A DNA stretch of 64,000 nucleotides from Saprospiraceae bacterium (GTDB lineage: Bacteria > Bacteroidota > Bacteroidia > Chitinophagales > Saprospiraceae), in NCBI GenBank assembly GCA_016715105.1, contig JADKBO010000008.1:124001-188000 (forward strand). Reading direction: 5' to 3'. Positions 7,508 to 16,294 of the stretch are shown in pieces. Positions within the stretch are counted from its first letter, which is position 1, and every line of letters starts with the position of its first letter. The notes beneath the pieces were generated by a model, which was not told where the DNA came from, searched no databases, and was given only the letters and a program-made list of their open reading frames with translations. Made by a program: the position numbers and the translations under genes.

Positions 7508-8869
7508 ATGTCAAAAAAGATTTTTCTCAATGAATCCGAAATGCCAAGCCACTGGTATAACATTGTGGCAGACATGCCCAACAAGCCACTTCCCCCACTA
7601 CACCCAGGAACCAAACAACCAGCAGGTCCCCAAGATCTAGCTCCTTTATTTCCTATGGAATTGATTATGCAAGAAGTTTCAACTGAGCAATACATTGAAA
7701 TACCTGATCAAGTACAAGAAATTTATAAAATTTGGCGCCCAACCCCTTTAATCAGAGCTACTGCATTCGAAAAAATGCTGGGTACGGATTGTAAGATTTA
7801 TTACAAATATGAAGGAGTTAGCCCTAGTGGTTCACACAAGCCAAATACCGCAGTACCTCAGGCTTATTACAATATGAAAGAAGGTGTCAAAAAAATTGCA
7901 ACAGAAACAGGCGCAGGCCAATGGGGAACTGCATTGAGTTTTGCTTGTGCACAATTTGGTATTGAGTGTGATGTTTACATGGTAAGGGTGAGTTACGACC
8001 AGAAACCTTACCGAAAAATACTCATGAATACGTTTGGGGCAAATGTATATGCTTCTCCAAGCAATCGTACACAAGCTGGCAGAAACATTTTAGCGGCCGA
8101 TCCAAATTCAACTGGTAGTTTGGGCATTGCAATTTCTGAAGCTGTAGAGATTGCAGCTGGCGATGAAAACATCAAATATTCGCTAGGCTCTGTGCTCAAC
8201 CACGTTTTGTTGCATCAAACAGTCATCGGTCAAGAAGCAGAAAAACAATTGGAATATGCTGGTGATTTTCCTGATATTGTCATTGCACCTTTGGGAGGAG
8301 GTTCCAACTTTGCCGGAATATCATTTCCATTCATCAAACATAACCTAGTAAATGGAAAAAAGGTAAGATGTATTGCAGTAGAACCTGCTTCTTGTCCAAA
8401 ACTTACGAAAGGAAAATTTATGTATGATTTCGGGGATACTGCCGGTTATACACCTCTACTTCCAATGTATACCCTTGGACATACGTTCCAACCCGCAGCT
8501 ATTCACGCTGGTGGTTTGCGTTATCACGGAGCGAGTGTTTTATGTAGCCAACTTTTGAAAGATGGTTTGATTGAAGCAGTGGCTTTACAACAACTAGAAT
8601 GTTTTGATGCAGGTGTAAAATTTGCAAAAGCAGAAGGTATTGTTGCTGCACCAGAAGCCACTCACGGCATCGCACAAGTGATCAGGGAAGTCAATCAAGC
8701 CAAGGAGGAAGGCGTCAGCAAAACGATCTTATTTAATTTGTGTGGACATGGCTTTGTGGACATGCAAGCTTATGCTGATTACTTTGATGGGAAACTTCAA
8801 AATCATGAGTTTACGCATGACGAGTTAACCTCTGCCCTAGATAAAATTGGCGATTTACAGCCAGTATAA
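7508..8869 (+). CDS. trpB: TrpB2-type tryptophan synthase beta chain (PLP enzyme)
   Basis: A 453-residue PLP enzyme of the TrpB2 group, which joins indole and serine to tryptophan. It has the long TrpB2 N-terminus (WYNIVADMPNKPLPPLHPGT) before the fold, the PLP lysine in SGSHKPNTA (K111), ETGAGQWGTALS, and the phosphate loop PLGGGSNFAG. No trpA or other trp gene is beside it, which is usual for TrpB2; some members may recycle indole or use other substrates. It has its own promoter upstream and a strong terminator downstream, so it is probably monocistronic. Confidence 0.93.
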   Translation: MSKKIFLNESEMPSHWYNIVADMPNKPLPPLHPGTKQPAGPQDLAPLFPMELIMQEVSTEQYIEIPDQVQEIYKIWRPTPLIRATAFEKMLGTDCKIYYKYEGVSPSGSHKPNTAVPQAYYNMKEGVKKIATETGAGQWGTALSFACAQFGIECDVYMVRVSYDQKPYRKILMNTFGANVYASPSNRTQAGRNILAADPNSTGSLGIAISEAVEIAAGDENIKYSLGSVLNHVLLHQTVIGQEAEKQLEYAGDFPDIVIAPLGGGSNFAGISFPFIKHNLVNGKKVRCIAVEPASCPKLTKGKFMYDFGDTAGYTPLLPMYTLGHTFQPAAIHAGGLRYHGASVLCSQLLKDGLIEAVALQQLECFDAGVKFAKAEGIVAAPEATHGIAQVIREVNQAKEEGVSKTILFNLCGHGFVDMQAYADYFDGKLQNHEFTHDELTSALDKIGDLQPV

Positions 8870-8877
8870 CCAAAAAT

Positions 8878-8915
8878 AAAAGGGCTTGAGACAATGTTTT
8901 CGAGCCCTTTTTTTA
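8878..8915 (+). terminator. Intrinsic terminator after trpB
   Basis: AAAGGGCTTG (8878-8887 region) pairs with CGAGCCCTTT (8901-8910) including one G-T pair, followed by further T residues. It isolates trpB from the patatin locus. Confidence 0.85.
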
Positions 8916-8962
8916 TACTTTGATTTTTTATTTTAACTTCACACTGAGAATCACACCAAACC

Positions 8963-10336
8963 ATGAGTAAAACATTAGCCGAAAAATTAAATAGTCCAGG
9001 ACCTAAAAGAATTTTATCATTAGATGGTGGTGGGATAAGAGGTGTTTTGACAATTGGTTTATTGGAAGAACTAGAAGCTACCCTACGAAAACAACACAAC
9101 GACCCAAATCTTTTACTTTGTGATTATTTTGATTTAATAGGTGGAACTAGTACTGGCTCAATATTGGCAAGTGGTTTGGCGGTAGGTATGAGTACGAGTG
9201 AACTAAGAGAGTATTATTTCAGTATGGGTGGAGTAATATTTGGGAAGAAAAAAAACATCATCAACTATTTGACCAAAGGAGAAAAATATGACGTAAAACC
9301 CCTCAATAAAGCGCTTCAAGAAGTTTTTGGTGACATCAAATTGGGAGATCAAGAAAAAATTAAAACCGGATTGTGTATTGTTACCAAAAGAGCTGATACT
9401 TTTAGTACTTGGCCTTTCCTCAATCATCCTGAAGCAAAGTTTTATAAAGAAAATAAGGATTTTCCACTTTGGAAGATCATCCGAGCAAGTGCAGCTGCAC
9501 CTACCTACTTTTTACCCATAACACTTGATTTGGGAAATAATGAAACAGGCACCTTCATCGATGGTGGTATCAGTATGGCCAACAATCCAGCTTTTTCACT
9601 TTTGATGGCGGCTACCTTAAGAGGATTTCCATTCCACTGGCCAATGGGACCTGAAAATTTATTGCTGGTCTCTATGGGTACAGGAAATCTTCAAAAGAAA
9701 TACAATTATGAGGATGTAAAGCAAAAGAGCGTCATGGCATGGGCAGGAATGCTTCCAGACTATTTTATGGCTGATGCTAATTTTTACAACCAAATTCTTC
9801 TTCAAATTTTGTCTGATTCCCCTACTGCCAGAAACATTGACAGCGAAATTGGCAAACTGGAATATGACAGTTTAAATGGCAAACATGCATTGAGTTATCT
9901 ACGATATGACGTGGATTTTTCAAAAGATTTTTTATCAGATTTGGGATTTGATTTTACAGCAAAAGAAATAGTAACCTTGTCTGAAATGGACAACCAAAAG
10001 AATACAAAAAATCTTTACGCTATAGGCAAAAAAGCAGGCGAAAAGCAAATAAAGGCTTCCCATTTTTCGAAAATATTTACCATAAATCAACAAGTTCCTG
10101 AAACACTAAAAAGGTTTACGCAAAACAAAAAACCCAAACTAGAATTTGAATCCTTCACTAAAAACCCTATTCCGGTTCAAGCAGTAGAAATAACTGAACC
10201 ATTTGAAGTAGAAACCATGGAAGGCATTATGAGAGGAAAACCTGGCGATTATTTGATGAGAGGAGTCGAAGGGGAATTATATGTTTGCGACAAAAAAATA
10301 TTTCACAAAACCTATTCAAAAATAAAACCTGAATGA
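8963..10336 (+). CDS. Patatin-like phospholipase with a C-terminal PGDYG-like segment
   Basis: Patatins are Ser-Asp dyad lipases that cleave membrane phospholipids. The oxyanion loop DGGGIRG (residues 21-27), nucleophile elbow GTSTG (S63) and catalytic DGG (D200) are all intact. At 457 residues it carries an extra C-terminal region; its end (about 400-450) has the pattern RGKPGDYLMRGVEGELYVC followed by IF..TY, which resembles the PGDYG-type domain found in phage and accessory proteins (from memory). No signal peptide is seen, so it should be cytosolic and act on the inner membrane. It overlaps the TIR gene by 4 bases (ATGA). Patatin effectors occur in CBASS and other antiphage systems, but no nucleotide cyclase is nearby. 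Confidence 0.92.
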   Translation: MSKTLAEKLNSPGPKRILSLDGGGIRGVLTIGLLEELEATLRKQHNDPNLLLCDYFDLIGGTSTGSILASGLAVGMSTSELREYYFSMGGVIFGKKKNIINYLTKGEKYDVKPLNKALQEVFGDIKLGDQEKIKTGLCIVTKRADTFSTWPFLNHPEAKFYKENKDFPLWKIIRASAAAPTYFLPITLDLGNNETGTFIDGGISMANNPAFSLLMAATLRGFPFHWPMGPENLLLVSMGTGNLQKKYNYEDVKQKSVMAWAGMLPDYFMADANFYNQILLQILSDSPTARNIDSEIGKLEYDSLNGKHALSYLRYDVDFSKDFLSDLGFDFTAKEIVTLSEMDNQKNTKNLYAIGKKAGEKQIKASHFSKIFTINQQVPETLKRFTQNKKPKLEFESFTKNPIPVQAVEITEPFEVETMEGIMRGKPGDYLMRGVEGELYVCDKKIFHKTYSKIKPE

Positions 10337-11001
10337 GTTCATCGCCATCCATATACATTTCTCATGCTTGGGGTGGAGAAAGCGAAATCATCACGCAACA
10401 AATTGTAGAGCGATTTAAAAAAGAAAACCTCAATATTACGCTTGACAAAAATGACCTGGGTTACAGAGAAAGTATCACCAAGTTTATGGAAAATCTAGGC
10501 CAGGCGGATGCCATAATTCTAGTCATAAGTAACAAATATTTACATTCTGAATATTGCATGTTTGAGTTGCTCCAGATCTATGACAATAAAAACATTCTGG
10601 AACGAATTTTCCCTGTGGTACTAGATGAAGTTTCAATTGCCAAGTCCACCGATAGACTCGAACTTGTCAAATATTGGGAAAATCAAAGTACAGAATTAGA
10701 AACCAAAATTAGGGAACTTCAATCACTTGGGCATATTGATGGCATCACGGATGATTTAAACCTTTATTACAACATTCGAAATAAGATAGCTAAACTCACT
10801 TCAATTTTGAAGGATATAAATACCTTAAATGTTGGAACACACAGAGATTCGGACTTTTCCCACTTAGTTTCTGCTGTCAAAAAACAAATAGCTAACAAGG
10901 ATACCTCAACTTCAGAAGTCGAAATTCCAGCAATCAATACTGCCCTTAAAACAAGTGAGGATATAAAAGTTGAAGATCCTTCAAAAAAAAAAAGTAACTG
11001 A
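10333..11001 (+). CDS. TIR-domain protein, probably the front of a longer TIR-membrane protein
   Basis: The first ~130 residues form a TIR domain: IYISHAWGGESEIITQQIV, a D-x-x-DLGYRESI BB-loop region, ADAIILVISNKYLHSEYCMFEL. E78 in the C-x-x-E-L motif is at the position of the catalytic glutamate of NAD-cleaving TIR domains, so NADase activity is possible. It starts with ATG overlapping the patatin stop (ATGA), implying translational coupling. The frame ends shortly after an A11 tract (10983-10993). Skipping one A would fuse it to the next frame, giving a ~483-residue TIR-TM-periplasmic protein. As written it is 222 residues. Confidence 0.9.
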   Translation: MSSSPSIYISHAWGGESEIITQQIVERFKKENLNITLDKNDLGYRESITKFMENLGQADAIILVISNKYLHSEYCMFELLQIYDNKNILERIFPVVLDEVSIAKSTDRLELVKYWENQSTELETKIRELQSLGHIDGITDDLNLYYNIRNKIAKLTSILKDINTLNVGTHRDSDFSHLVSAVKKQIANKDTSTSEVEIPAINTALKTSEDIKVEDPSKKKSN

Positions 11002-11785
11002 TCAGAACGGTGACAATACCAAATTAAATACAGTCTTTAAATATTTGGTTATTGCTGCGCTATTTTTGCCCGTTGGCTTTCTGTTAAAAAGTCTGAATGA
11101 TAATAGTGAGTCTGGTGCCAAAAGTCAATTAGCTGATAAAGTAGAATTGGTGAAACCAAATCCTGTACCAAATGATAGTCAAAATTATAAGGCACTTTTA
11201 GAACATGATGGCTCAGAAGTTGAAAAGGACAATATCCAAACAGTTGTGCAACAAAAAAGCAATTCTTTGAAGGAGTCAGAACCAACTCAATACATAAAAC
11301 CCGCACAACCCACAAAAGATGCTCCCGGCAATACTGTAGAGACTAAAATGGCTCTTCCTGAAAGTAAGGAAGTTACGGAAAATGCAATTTTAGAAGCACC
11401 AGATAAAAATAGAGAAGTTCTCAAAGAATATAATGTTCCATTTCAATACATTGAAGTAAAATTCACTGAAGATCTTTCATCAAATCATCTTTCTAAAGGA
11501 CAGACAGTTTACATAGAAAATGTAAATCCAATTTTATATGGTTCGAAAATCATTATTCCAAAAAGCGCACAAGTAAAATGTTTTATTAAGGATGCAATTT
11601 CCAGTAATAATGGTTCTGTTGGTTTACTATCACTACAAATAGAGAGCGTAAAGGCAGTAAACAATGAATGGATACCACTTCAATATCCTGTGTATTCTTT
11701 GAAAAAACGAGCAGAAATAGTTTTCAAAAAAGGACAAACCATTAGCAAAGTAAAATTACCTTCTTTTAAAATAGCCATAAATTGA
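10970..11785 (+). CDS. Membrane-anchored periplasmic domain, likely C-terminal part of the TIR protein
   Basis: The open frame begins inside the TIR gene, and its only early start codon is a TTG in the overlap; no ATG precedes the transmembrane helix. The helix is about YLVIAALFLPVGFLL, followed by a ~90-residue low-complexity polar linker and a C-terminal beta-rich domain (VKFTEDLSSN..KGQTVYIENVNP..SKIIIPKSAQVKCFI..LSLQIESVKAVNNEWIPL). That pattern, a GQxV segment, then an I-P-x-x-A turn, then xVxAVNxxxIPL, recurs in bacterial envelope proteins but I cannot assign a function. The hydrophobic helix after a basic KKK stretch suits an inner-membrane protein with cytosolic TIR and periplasmic C-terminus. 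Barrel genes follow. Confidence 0.7.
   Translation: MKILQKKKVTDQNGDNTKLNTVFKYLVIAALFLPVGFLLKSLNDNSESGAKSQLADKVELVKPNPVPNDSQNYKALLEHDGSEVEKDNIQTVVQQKSNSLKESEPTQYIKPAQPTKDAPGNTVETKMALPESKEVTENAILEAPDKNREVLKEYNVPFQYIEVKFTEDLSSNHLSKGQTVYIENVNPILYGSKIIIPKSAQVKCFIKDAISSNNGSVGLLSLQIESVKAVNNEWIPLQYPVYSLKKRAEIVFKKGQTISKVKLPSFKIAIN
10983..10993 (+). other. A11 homopolymer at the TIR/membrane-domain frame junction
   Basis: Eleven consecutive A residues encode the KKK end of the TIR frame. With ten A residues the frame would run on into KVTDQNGDN and the transmembrane helix. Such tracts cause RNA-polymerase slippage, phase variation and sequencing error alike. Confidence 0.85.
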
Positions 11786-11790
11786 TTATT

Positions 11791-12454
11791 ATGATAAAAT
11801 CTAAACACTTAAAAAAAGGATTAAACTTAATCGTCACAATACTTTTAATAACTGGGTTCACTATCAAAGCCGAAAGTCAGGACATTGCTAGTAACACGAA
11901 GGGTTTCTCAATTTCACTTTTTGGAGTTTCTATCAAAATATAAAAGTGATGGCAATTTTGCGACTAATGTTTCTGAAAAAGAGCCCTCAGGCTTAGGTTT
12001 AGGTGGTGAAATAGGTTATGGTATAACAGAATCTATAAAGGTTTTTGTTGCTTATCAATCTCAAAGCTTCACTAAGAACGGGTCTTATCCTCAAAATACA
12101 TTAAATACATTTGAAGGAGGTTTGAAATATAATTTCTTGGGAACGCTAAACCCTTTAAGGCCATTTATAAGTGCCACCATTAGTCAAAATAGTTTATATA
12201 TTTCAAATCTTGATTTTGATTTTAATAAAGTACCCGTCATTGCAGAACAGTACACTGGAAAAGGAATTGGGTTTAGTCCAAGTGTAGGTATTCAATATTT
12301 CTTTACACCAGAAATAAATATTGACTTGGCTTCGGGTATTAAATTTGGAAATTTCACTCAAAATAGTGCAGACGGTATAAAATTGACGTTTGATTCTCCA
12401 AATGATTTCAGGTATGTATTTTTTAAGTTAGGCATGACTTACAACTTTTATTAA
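11791..12454 (+). pseudogene. Outer-membrane beta-barrel protein 1, one-base frameshift
   Basis: The ATG at 11791 opens a signal peptide (LIVTILLITGFTIKAESQ) and mature start DIASNTKGFSISLFGVS, then stops at 11941-11943. The same protein continues in the next frame (SKYKSDGNFATNVSEK...) to an aromatic C-terminus LGMTYNFY, as expected for a barrel. One extra base at about 11930-11934 explains the break. The product (~220 residues) is a small porin/OmpX-like barrel and a clear paralog of the next gene (shared SNTxGFSxSLFGV, GLGxxxGYGxTESxKxFV, FxGLKYNFL). It lies 5 bases after the membrane-domain gene, so it belongs to the same unit. Confidence 0.75.
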
Positions 12455-12489
12455 ATTTCACCTCAAACCTTAAAATATAATTTAATAAT

Positions 12490-13164
12490 ATGAAAACATC
12501 TAAAAATTATTTTGCAAAAAAAGTTGGAATCACTCTTATTTGCTTTCTGTTATCTCAAAGAATTTATTCTCAAGATGTTTCAAGTAATACACAGGGTTTC
12601 TCTGTATCCTTATTTGGAGTTGCAAGCAACGTTAGTTCCAATTCATATTATCTGGAAGGCATTATAGATTCCAACCCATTCGGTGTAGGTTTAGGAGCCA
12701 ATTTAGGTTATGGTTTTACAGAATCAGTGAAAGCATTCGTTGGATTCCAGGTATCAAATTACAATCCCAATGGCAGTAGAGACAAAAACTCTTTAGATGC
12801 CTTTGAGTTTGGTCTAAAATATAATTTTCTTGCTTCTCTCAACAAAATAAGACCATTTATATCTGGTGCTGTAAATTGGAATGTATTAGACGTTTTCCCT
12901 GTTGATTATATTTATGAAACAGGAGAAGTTTTAGAAGATGTAAAAGTTAACGCTAAGGGTTTAGGCTTTGATGTAGGAGTAGGAATCCAATATTTTTAAG
13001 CCCTGAGTTTAATTTGAATATATCTGTAGGAGGAAAATTTGGAACTTTCTCCAAAGTTTACTCAAATGGTGTAAGGAAAAATTTGAAGAAGCAGTGGATT
13101 TCAGGTATTTGGGCGGAGAATAGGAGCAACATATTCTTTTACTAAAGCAACAAATACAACTTGA
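12490..13164 (+). pseudogene. Outer-membrane beta-barrel protein 2, several frameshifts
   Basis: The ATG at 12490 gives a signal peptide ending IYSQ and a barrel up to GVGIQYF, where TAA occurs at 12997-12999. One more T in the T5 tract (12993-12997) would read LSPEFNLNISVGGKFG, matching TPEINIDLASGIKFG of its paralog. One more A in the A5 tract at 13077-13081 continues into EEAVDFRYLGG, and a third one-base gap near 13111-13118 leads to RIGATYSFTKATNTT and the stop at 13162-13164. Three missing bases in 120 suggest either consensus error or advanced decay. It is the second of a tandem pair behind the patatin-TIR genes. Confidence 0.7.
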
Positions 13165-13291
13165 AGCATAAATGATTATCACAGCTCTGTAAATTTTCAA
13201 GGTTTCATAAACCAATTTGATTTAATATATGTATAATCACCCAAATTTTGTCTGATAAATATTAACTTCGCCGTCTGTTTTCAAAATTAAT

Positions 13292-13873
13292 ATGGACAAG
13301 ATAAAACTCAACATAGTTGCAATTTCGCATAGTGTCACTCAGTCACACAATTATGCGGTCATTTTGGGTGAAGATGAGGGTAATCGCAGATTGCCAATAG
13401 TTATTGGTGGTTTTGAAGCTCAAGCCATTGCTGTAGCAGTAGAAAACATGAACCCAAACAGACCTTTGACACATGATTTATTCAAAAATACGATCAGTGA
13501 ATTTGGCATAAAAGTATTGGAAGTCATCATCAATGACCTCAGTGAAGGTATCTTTTATGCTCAGTTGGTTTGTGAACAAGATGGTAATGTTGCTGTAATT
13601 GACTCCAGGACTTCTGACGCAATTGCCATGGCAGTACGTTTTAATGCGCCCATCTACACTTTTGAATTTGTAATGGAGGCTGCTGGTGTGCAGGTCGAAA
13701 ATGAAGCTCAAGTGGCCGATTCGCCTAAAAAAGGTCGTAAAAAACAAGGAGGTGATGGTCTTGCTGACTTATCCTTGGATGAACTGGAGCAAATGCTTGA
13801 AAAAGTACTTCTAGCAGAAGATTATGAAAAAGCCGCCAAAATCAGAGACGAAATCAACAAGCGAAAATCTTAA
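13292..13873 (+). CDS. Bifunctional nuclease-family (BFN/DUF151) protein with UVR motif
   Basis: 193 residues: an N-terminal BFN/DUF151 domain (about 1-135; AVILGEDEGNRRLPIVIGGFEAQAIA, DSRTSDAIAMAVRF) and a C-terminal UvrB/UvrC-type helix pair (LEQMLEKVLLAEDYEKAAKIRDEI). Plant and archaeal relatives show DNase/RNase activity; the bacterial role is unproven. The linker is charged and rich in lysine. Its stop overlaps the convergent ABC permease gene by 4 bases. A -7-like TAACTTCG lies at 13263-13270, but no good -33 element is seen. Confidence 0.92.
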   Translation: MDKIKLNIVAISHSVTQSHNYAVILGEDEGNRRLPIVIGGFEAQAIAVAVENMNPNRPLTHDLFKNTISEFGIKVLEVIINDLSEGIFYAQLVCEQDGNVAVIDSRTSDAIAMAVRFNAPIYTFEFVMEAAGVQVENEAQVADSPKKGRKKQGGDGLADLSLDELEQMLEKVLLAEDYEKAAKIRDEINKRKS

Positions 13874-14709
13874 ATATCTCTTCTTTTAAATAATCTCCAG
13901 GCAAGTAATAGCATCATTGTTATGTAAAAGCTACTTGTTATGATGCTTTCCCAACTAGACAATACGGGCGAAAATCCCCACTCTTTTTCCATCCAAAAAC
14001 TTGGAAGTTTATAAAGTGGATTCGGAACAAGGTCTTCTATGCTGTTTTCTGGCCAAAAAAGTATTGCTTTATTTCTGAAAAAATATAACTGAATCATCCT
14101 GAAGCTAAATTCAATAACAAAAACATATCCGAAGTAGAAAATGACACTGATACCACTCGTTCTGAAGGTCATGGCAATCAAAAAAGCAAGTGTCAAATAC
14201 CCAATGCTCATCAACCAGAATCTACCCACTAAATTATTGGTATCAAAGATCAATGAAAAATACATATCTGGCGTATGACAAATACCTATGATGACAGAAG
14301 ATAAAACATAAATAAGCGTCGCATACGTGGAGAGGGTAACAATGACCAAAAACTTAGCCTTATAAAAGTCCCATCTCGTTTGGCCATTGATGATGCCTTG
14401 ACGCATGGTTTTGGCACTGATTTCTCCGGTTATAAAATGCACCATCAAAAATCCAAATAACACACAAACTAACCAGTTACCAATGTGTCCTTGATAATCC
14501 CAAACTGTAGGAAATGTGTAATAAGTATCTAGTCCAGGTAAAGGTGGAGAGGCGTTGGGTATGATGCGTTTACCATACAAAATGACGAATGAAAATGCTA
14601 CGGTAAATACACCAATGATTATTCTAGCGAGGGTATTATTTTTATATTTCAACCATTCCAGATGAATTGAATTTCGAACATCTGCAATTAAATTCATAAG
14701 TTTATTCAT
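13870..14709 (-). CDS. ABC transporter permease
   Basis: An integral membrane protein of about 280 residues with roughly six hydrophobic segments (for example IIIGVFTVAFSFVILYG, WLVCVLFGFLMVHFI, YLTLAFLIAMTF), of the ABC-2 type seen in two-gene exporters. The ATPase partner is encoded immediately upstream. The first in-frame ATG (14736) lies well inside the ATPase gene. The ATG at 14709 sits in ATGAATAA, overlapping the ATPase stop, and is the likely coupled start; the ATG at 14697 is also possible. Substrate unknown. Confidence 0.85.
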   Translation of the reverse strand: MNKLMNLIADVRNSIHLEWLKYKNNTLARIIIGVFTVAFSFVILYGKRIIPNASPPLPGLDTYYTFPTVWDYQGHIGNWLVCVLFGFLMVHFITGEISAKTMRQGIINGQTRWDFYKAKFLVIVTLSTYATLIYVLSSVIIGICHTPDMYFSLIFDTNNLVGRFWLMSIGYLTLAFLIAMTFRTSGISVIFYFGYVFVIEFSFRMIQLYFFRNKAILFWPENSIEDLVPNPLYKLPSFWMEKEWGFSPVLSSWESIITSSFYITMMLLLAWRLFKRRDI

Positions 14710-15604
14710 CTCCTGCCAAAGTTTTAGTGAGCTCAATAAATTCTTCTTCCAATTTTCTACTCCTTACTTTGAGGTAGGTCAAAATCAAGCCATTTTCAAA
14801 CGCCAATTTATTGATTTGAGCTGCAGTATAACCTTCAGGAAGTTTGCATTCCAGATAACCATTCATTTCTTTGATAAAAGTAGGCTCAATCCATGATTGC
14901 AACCAATTCCTCAATTCCATCATGTTTTCGGTGGCTAATTCTGCAAAGCGGTCATTGTTGAGTATAAAGCCAACTGGACCCATGGCCAGCAATTTTCCTT
15001 TTTTCAAAATGGCTACGTGGGTGCAGATTTTCTCTACTTCATCCAAGATGTGACTGGCCATGATCACCGTTTTGCCTGTTGAAGCAAGATTTATGAGCAA
15101 ATCCCTGATTTCTGCAATTCCTTGTGGATCTAGACCATTGGTAGGCTCATCAAAAATGAGGACTTCAGGATCACCAATTAATGTTGCTCCAATGGCCAAT
15201 CTTTGTTTCATCCCGAGGGAATAAGTCTTAAATTTTGATTTTCTACGTGCTTTCAGACCTATCAGTTCCAAAATATCATCAAAACCGTTTTGCTTGACAC
15301 CCTTAATTTGTGCAACGATTTCAAGGTTTTGGTCTGCATTCAGATACGGATAGAAATTCGGTGTTTCCAGCGTGGCACCTATTTGTTTGCGATGATAAAG
15401 TCCATATTCGCCATTAAACCACTTGAAAGTTCCAGAATCTGAGTGGATAACATCGAGAATCATACCCAAGGTGGTAGTTTTCCCACTGCCATTTGGTCCA
15501 AGAATACCTAGGATGGTGCCCCTTTCAACGACCATCGAAAGTTTATCGACGGCTTGTATGTTGCCGTATGCCTTTGAAAGTTGATTGATTGATAATATTG
15601 TCAT
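14702..15604 (-). CDS. ABC transporter ATP-binding protein
   Basis: The ATPase of the two-gene ABC exporter. Walker A is GPNGSGKTT (36-44 from the chosen start), the signature is YSLGMKQR, and Walker B is VLIFDEPTNGLDP with the H-loop in IMASHILDE. The C-terminal ~80 residues after the nucleotide domain are typical of the CcmA/gliding-type subfamily. The ATG at 15604 (MTILSINQL) fits family starts better than the one at 15625. In some Bacteroidota similar pairs are gliding-motility exporters (GldA/GldF), but the single short permease does not allow that call. Confidence 0.92.
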   Translation of the reverse strand: MTILSINQLSKAYGNIQAVDKLSMVVERGTILGILGPNGSGKTTTLGMILDVIHSDSGTFKWFNGEYGLYHRKQIGATLETPNFYPYLNADQNLEIVAQIKGVKQNGFDDILELIGLKARRKSKFKTYSLGMKQRLAIGATLIGDPEVLIFDEPTNGLDPQGIAEIRDLLINLASTGKTVIMASHILDEVEKICTHVAILKKGKLLAMGPVGFILNNDRFAELATENMMELRNWLQSWIEPTFIKEMNGYLECKLPEGYTAAQINKLAFENGLILTYLKVRSRKLEEEFIELTKTLAGDE

Positions 15605-15684
15605 TGTATTAATTGGTGGTGTCAAAGATAGGATTCTCCATTGCCCAAGGTTAATAATAAAGACAAGTGAATTAAATTCATCTA

Positions 15685-16251
15685 CTAATGTTGTTTTTTA
15701 CTTGCTATTTTATGTAGAATGGTCTGCACAACCAACTTTGCGTTTCTGCCGCCTGCCACAAGCACTTTCGCCCGATCATAAAATGGATTTCTTTCCAGTA
15801 GTTTATTTTTAATGAAAGCTTTTAACGTATTGCCAGTATGAGCTGTTAATAAAGGTCTGGTTTTGTCTTTGCTAATTCTTTCATAGATGGTTTGTACACC
15901 AACCTGAAGAAAAATGGTGATCCCTGCTTGGTTGAGAAAATCCATATTATTTTCAAAAACAGGCATTCCACCCCCAGTAGCAATGACAATATTTTCATAG
16001 CCATTTAAAGACTTGACCACATCAGATTCCAGCTTTCTAAAATAACCCTCTCCATTTTTTGCAAAAATATCTGCTACAGACATCGCCTCTTGTTTTTCGA
16101 TCAAAGCATCCGTATCAACGTACTGATAATCGAGGGTAGAGGCCAACAACTTGCCCACCGTTGACTTACCACTCCCCATAAAACCTATCAAAATAATGCG
16201 GCTTGGAAAAGATAAGTCTCGAGTATTATTCAAAAAAATGCCACTATTCAC
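15685..16251 (-). CDS. aroK: Shikimate kinase
   Basis: Phosphorylates shikimate at the 3-hydroxyl in aromatic amino acid synthesis. The 188 residues carry Walker A GFMGSGKST (23-31), the DTD shikimate/Mg motif (VDTDALIE), FRKLE, the ATGGGMPV loop and the LID arginine in TRPLL. It has about 15 residues before the fold, slightly longer than usual. It is divergent from yajC with a 43-base shared upstream region. Confidence 0.95.
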   Translation of the reverse strand: MNSGIFLNNTRDLSFPSRIILIGFMGSGKSTVGKLLASTLDYQYVDTDALIEKQEAMSVADIFAKNGEGYFRKLESDVVKSLNGYENIVIATGGGMPVFENNMDFLNQAGITIFLQVGVQTIYERISKDKTRPLLTAHTGNTLKAFIKNKLLERNPFYDRAKVLVAGGRNAKLVVQTILHKIASKKQH

Positions 16252-16294
16252 GGTGAAAGTTTATTTTTGCGTCGTAAAAGTAAAAAAATAAACC

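Noticed and set aside
8963..11001. Calling the patatin/TIR pair CBASS or Thoeris
   Set aside because: No CD-NTase, no ThsA/SIR2-SLOG partner and no cap genes are nearby; the known systems do not fit.
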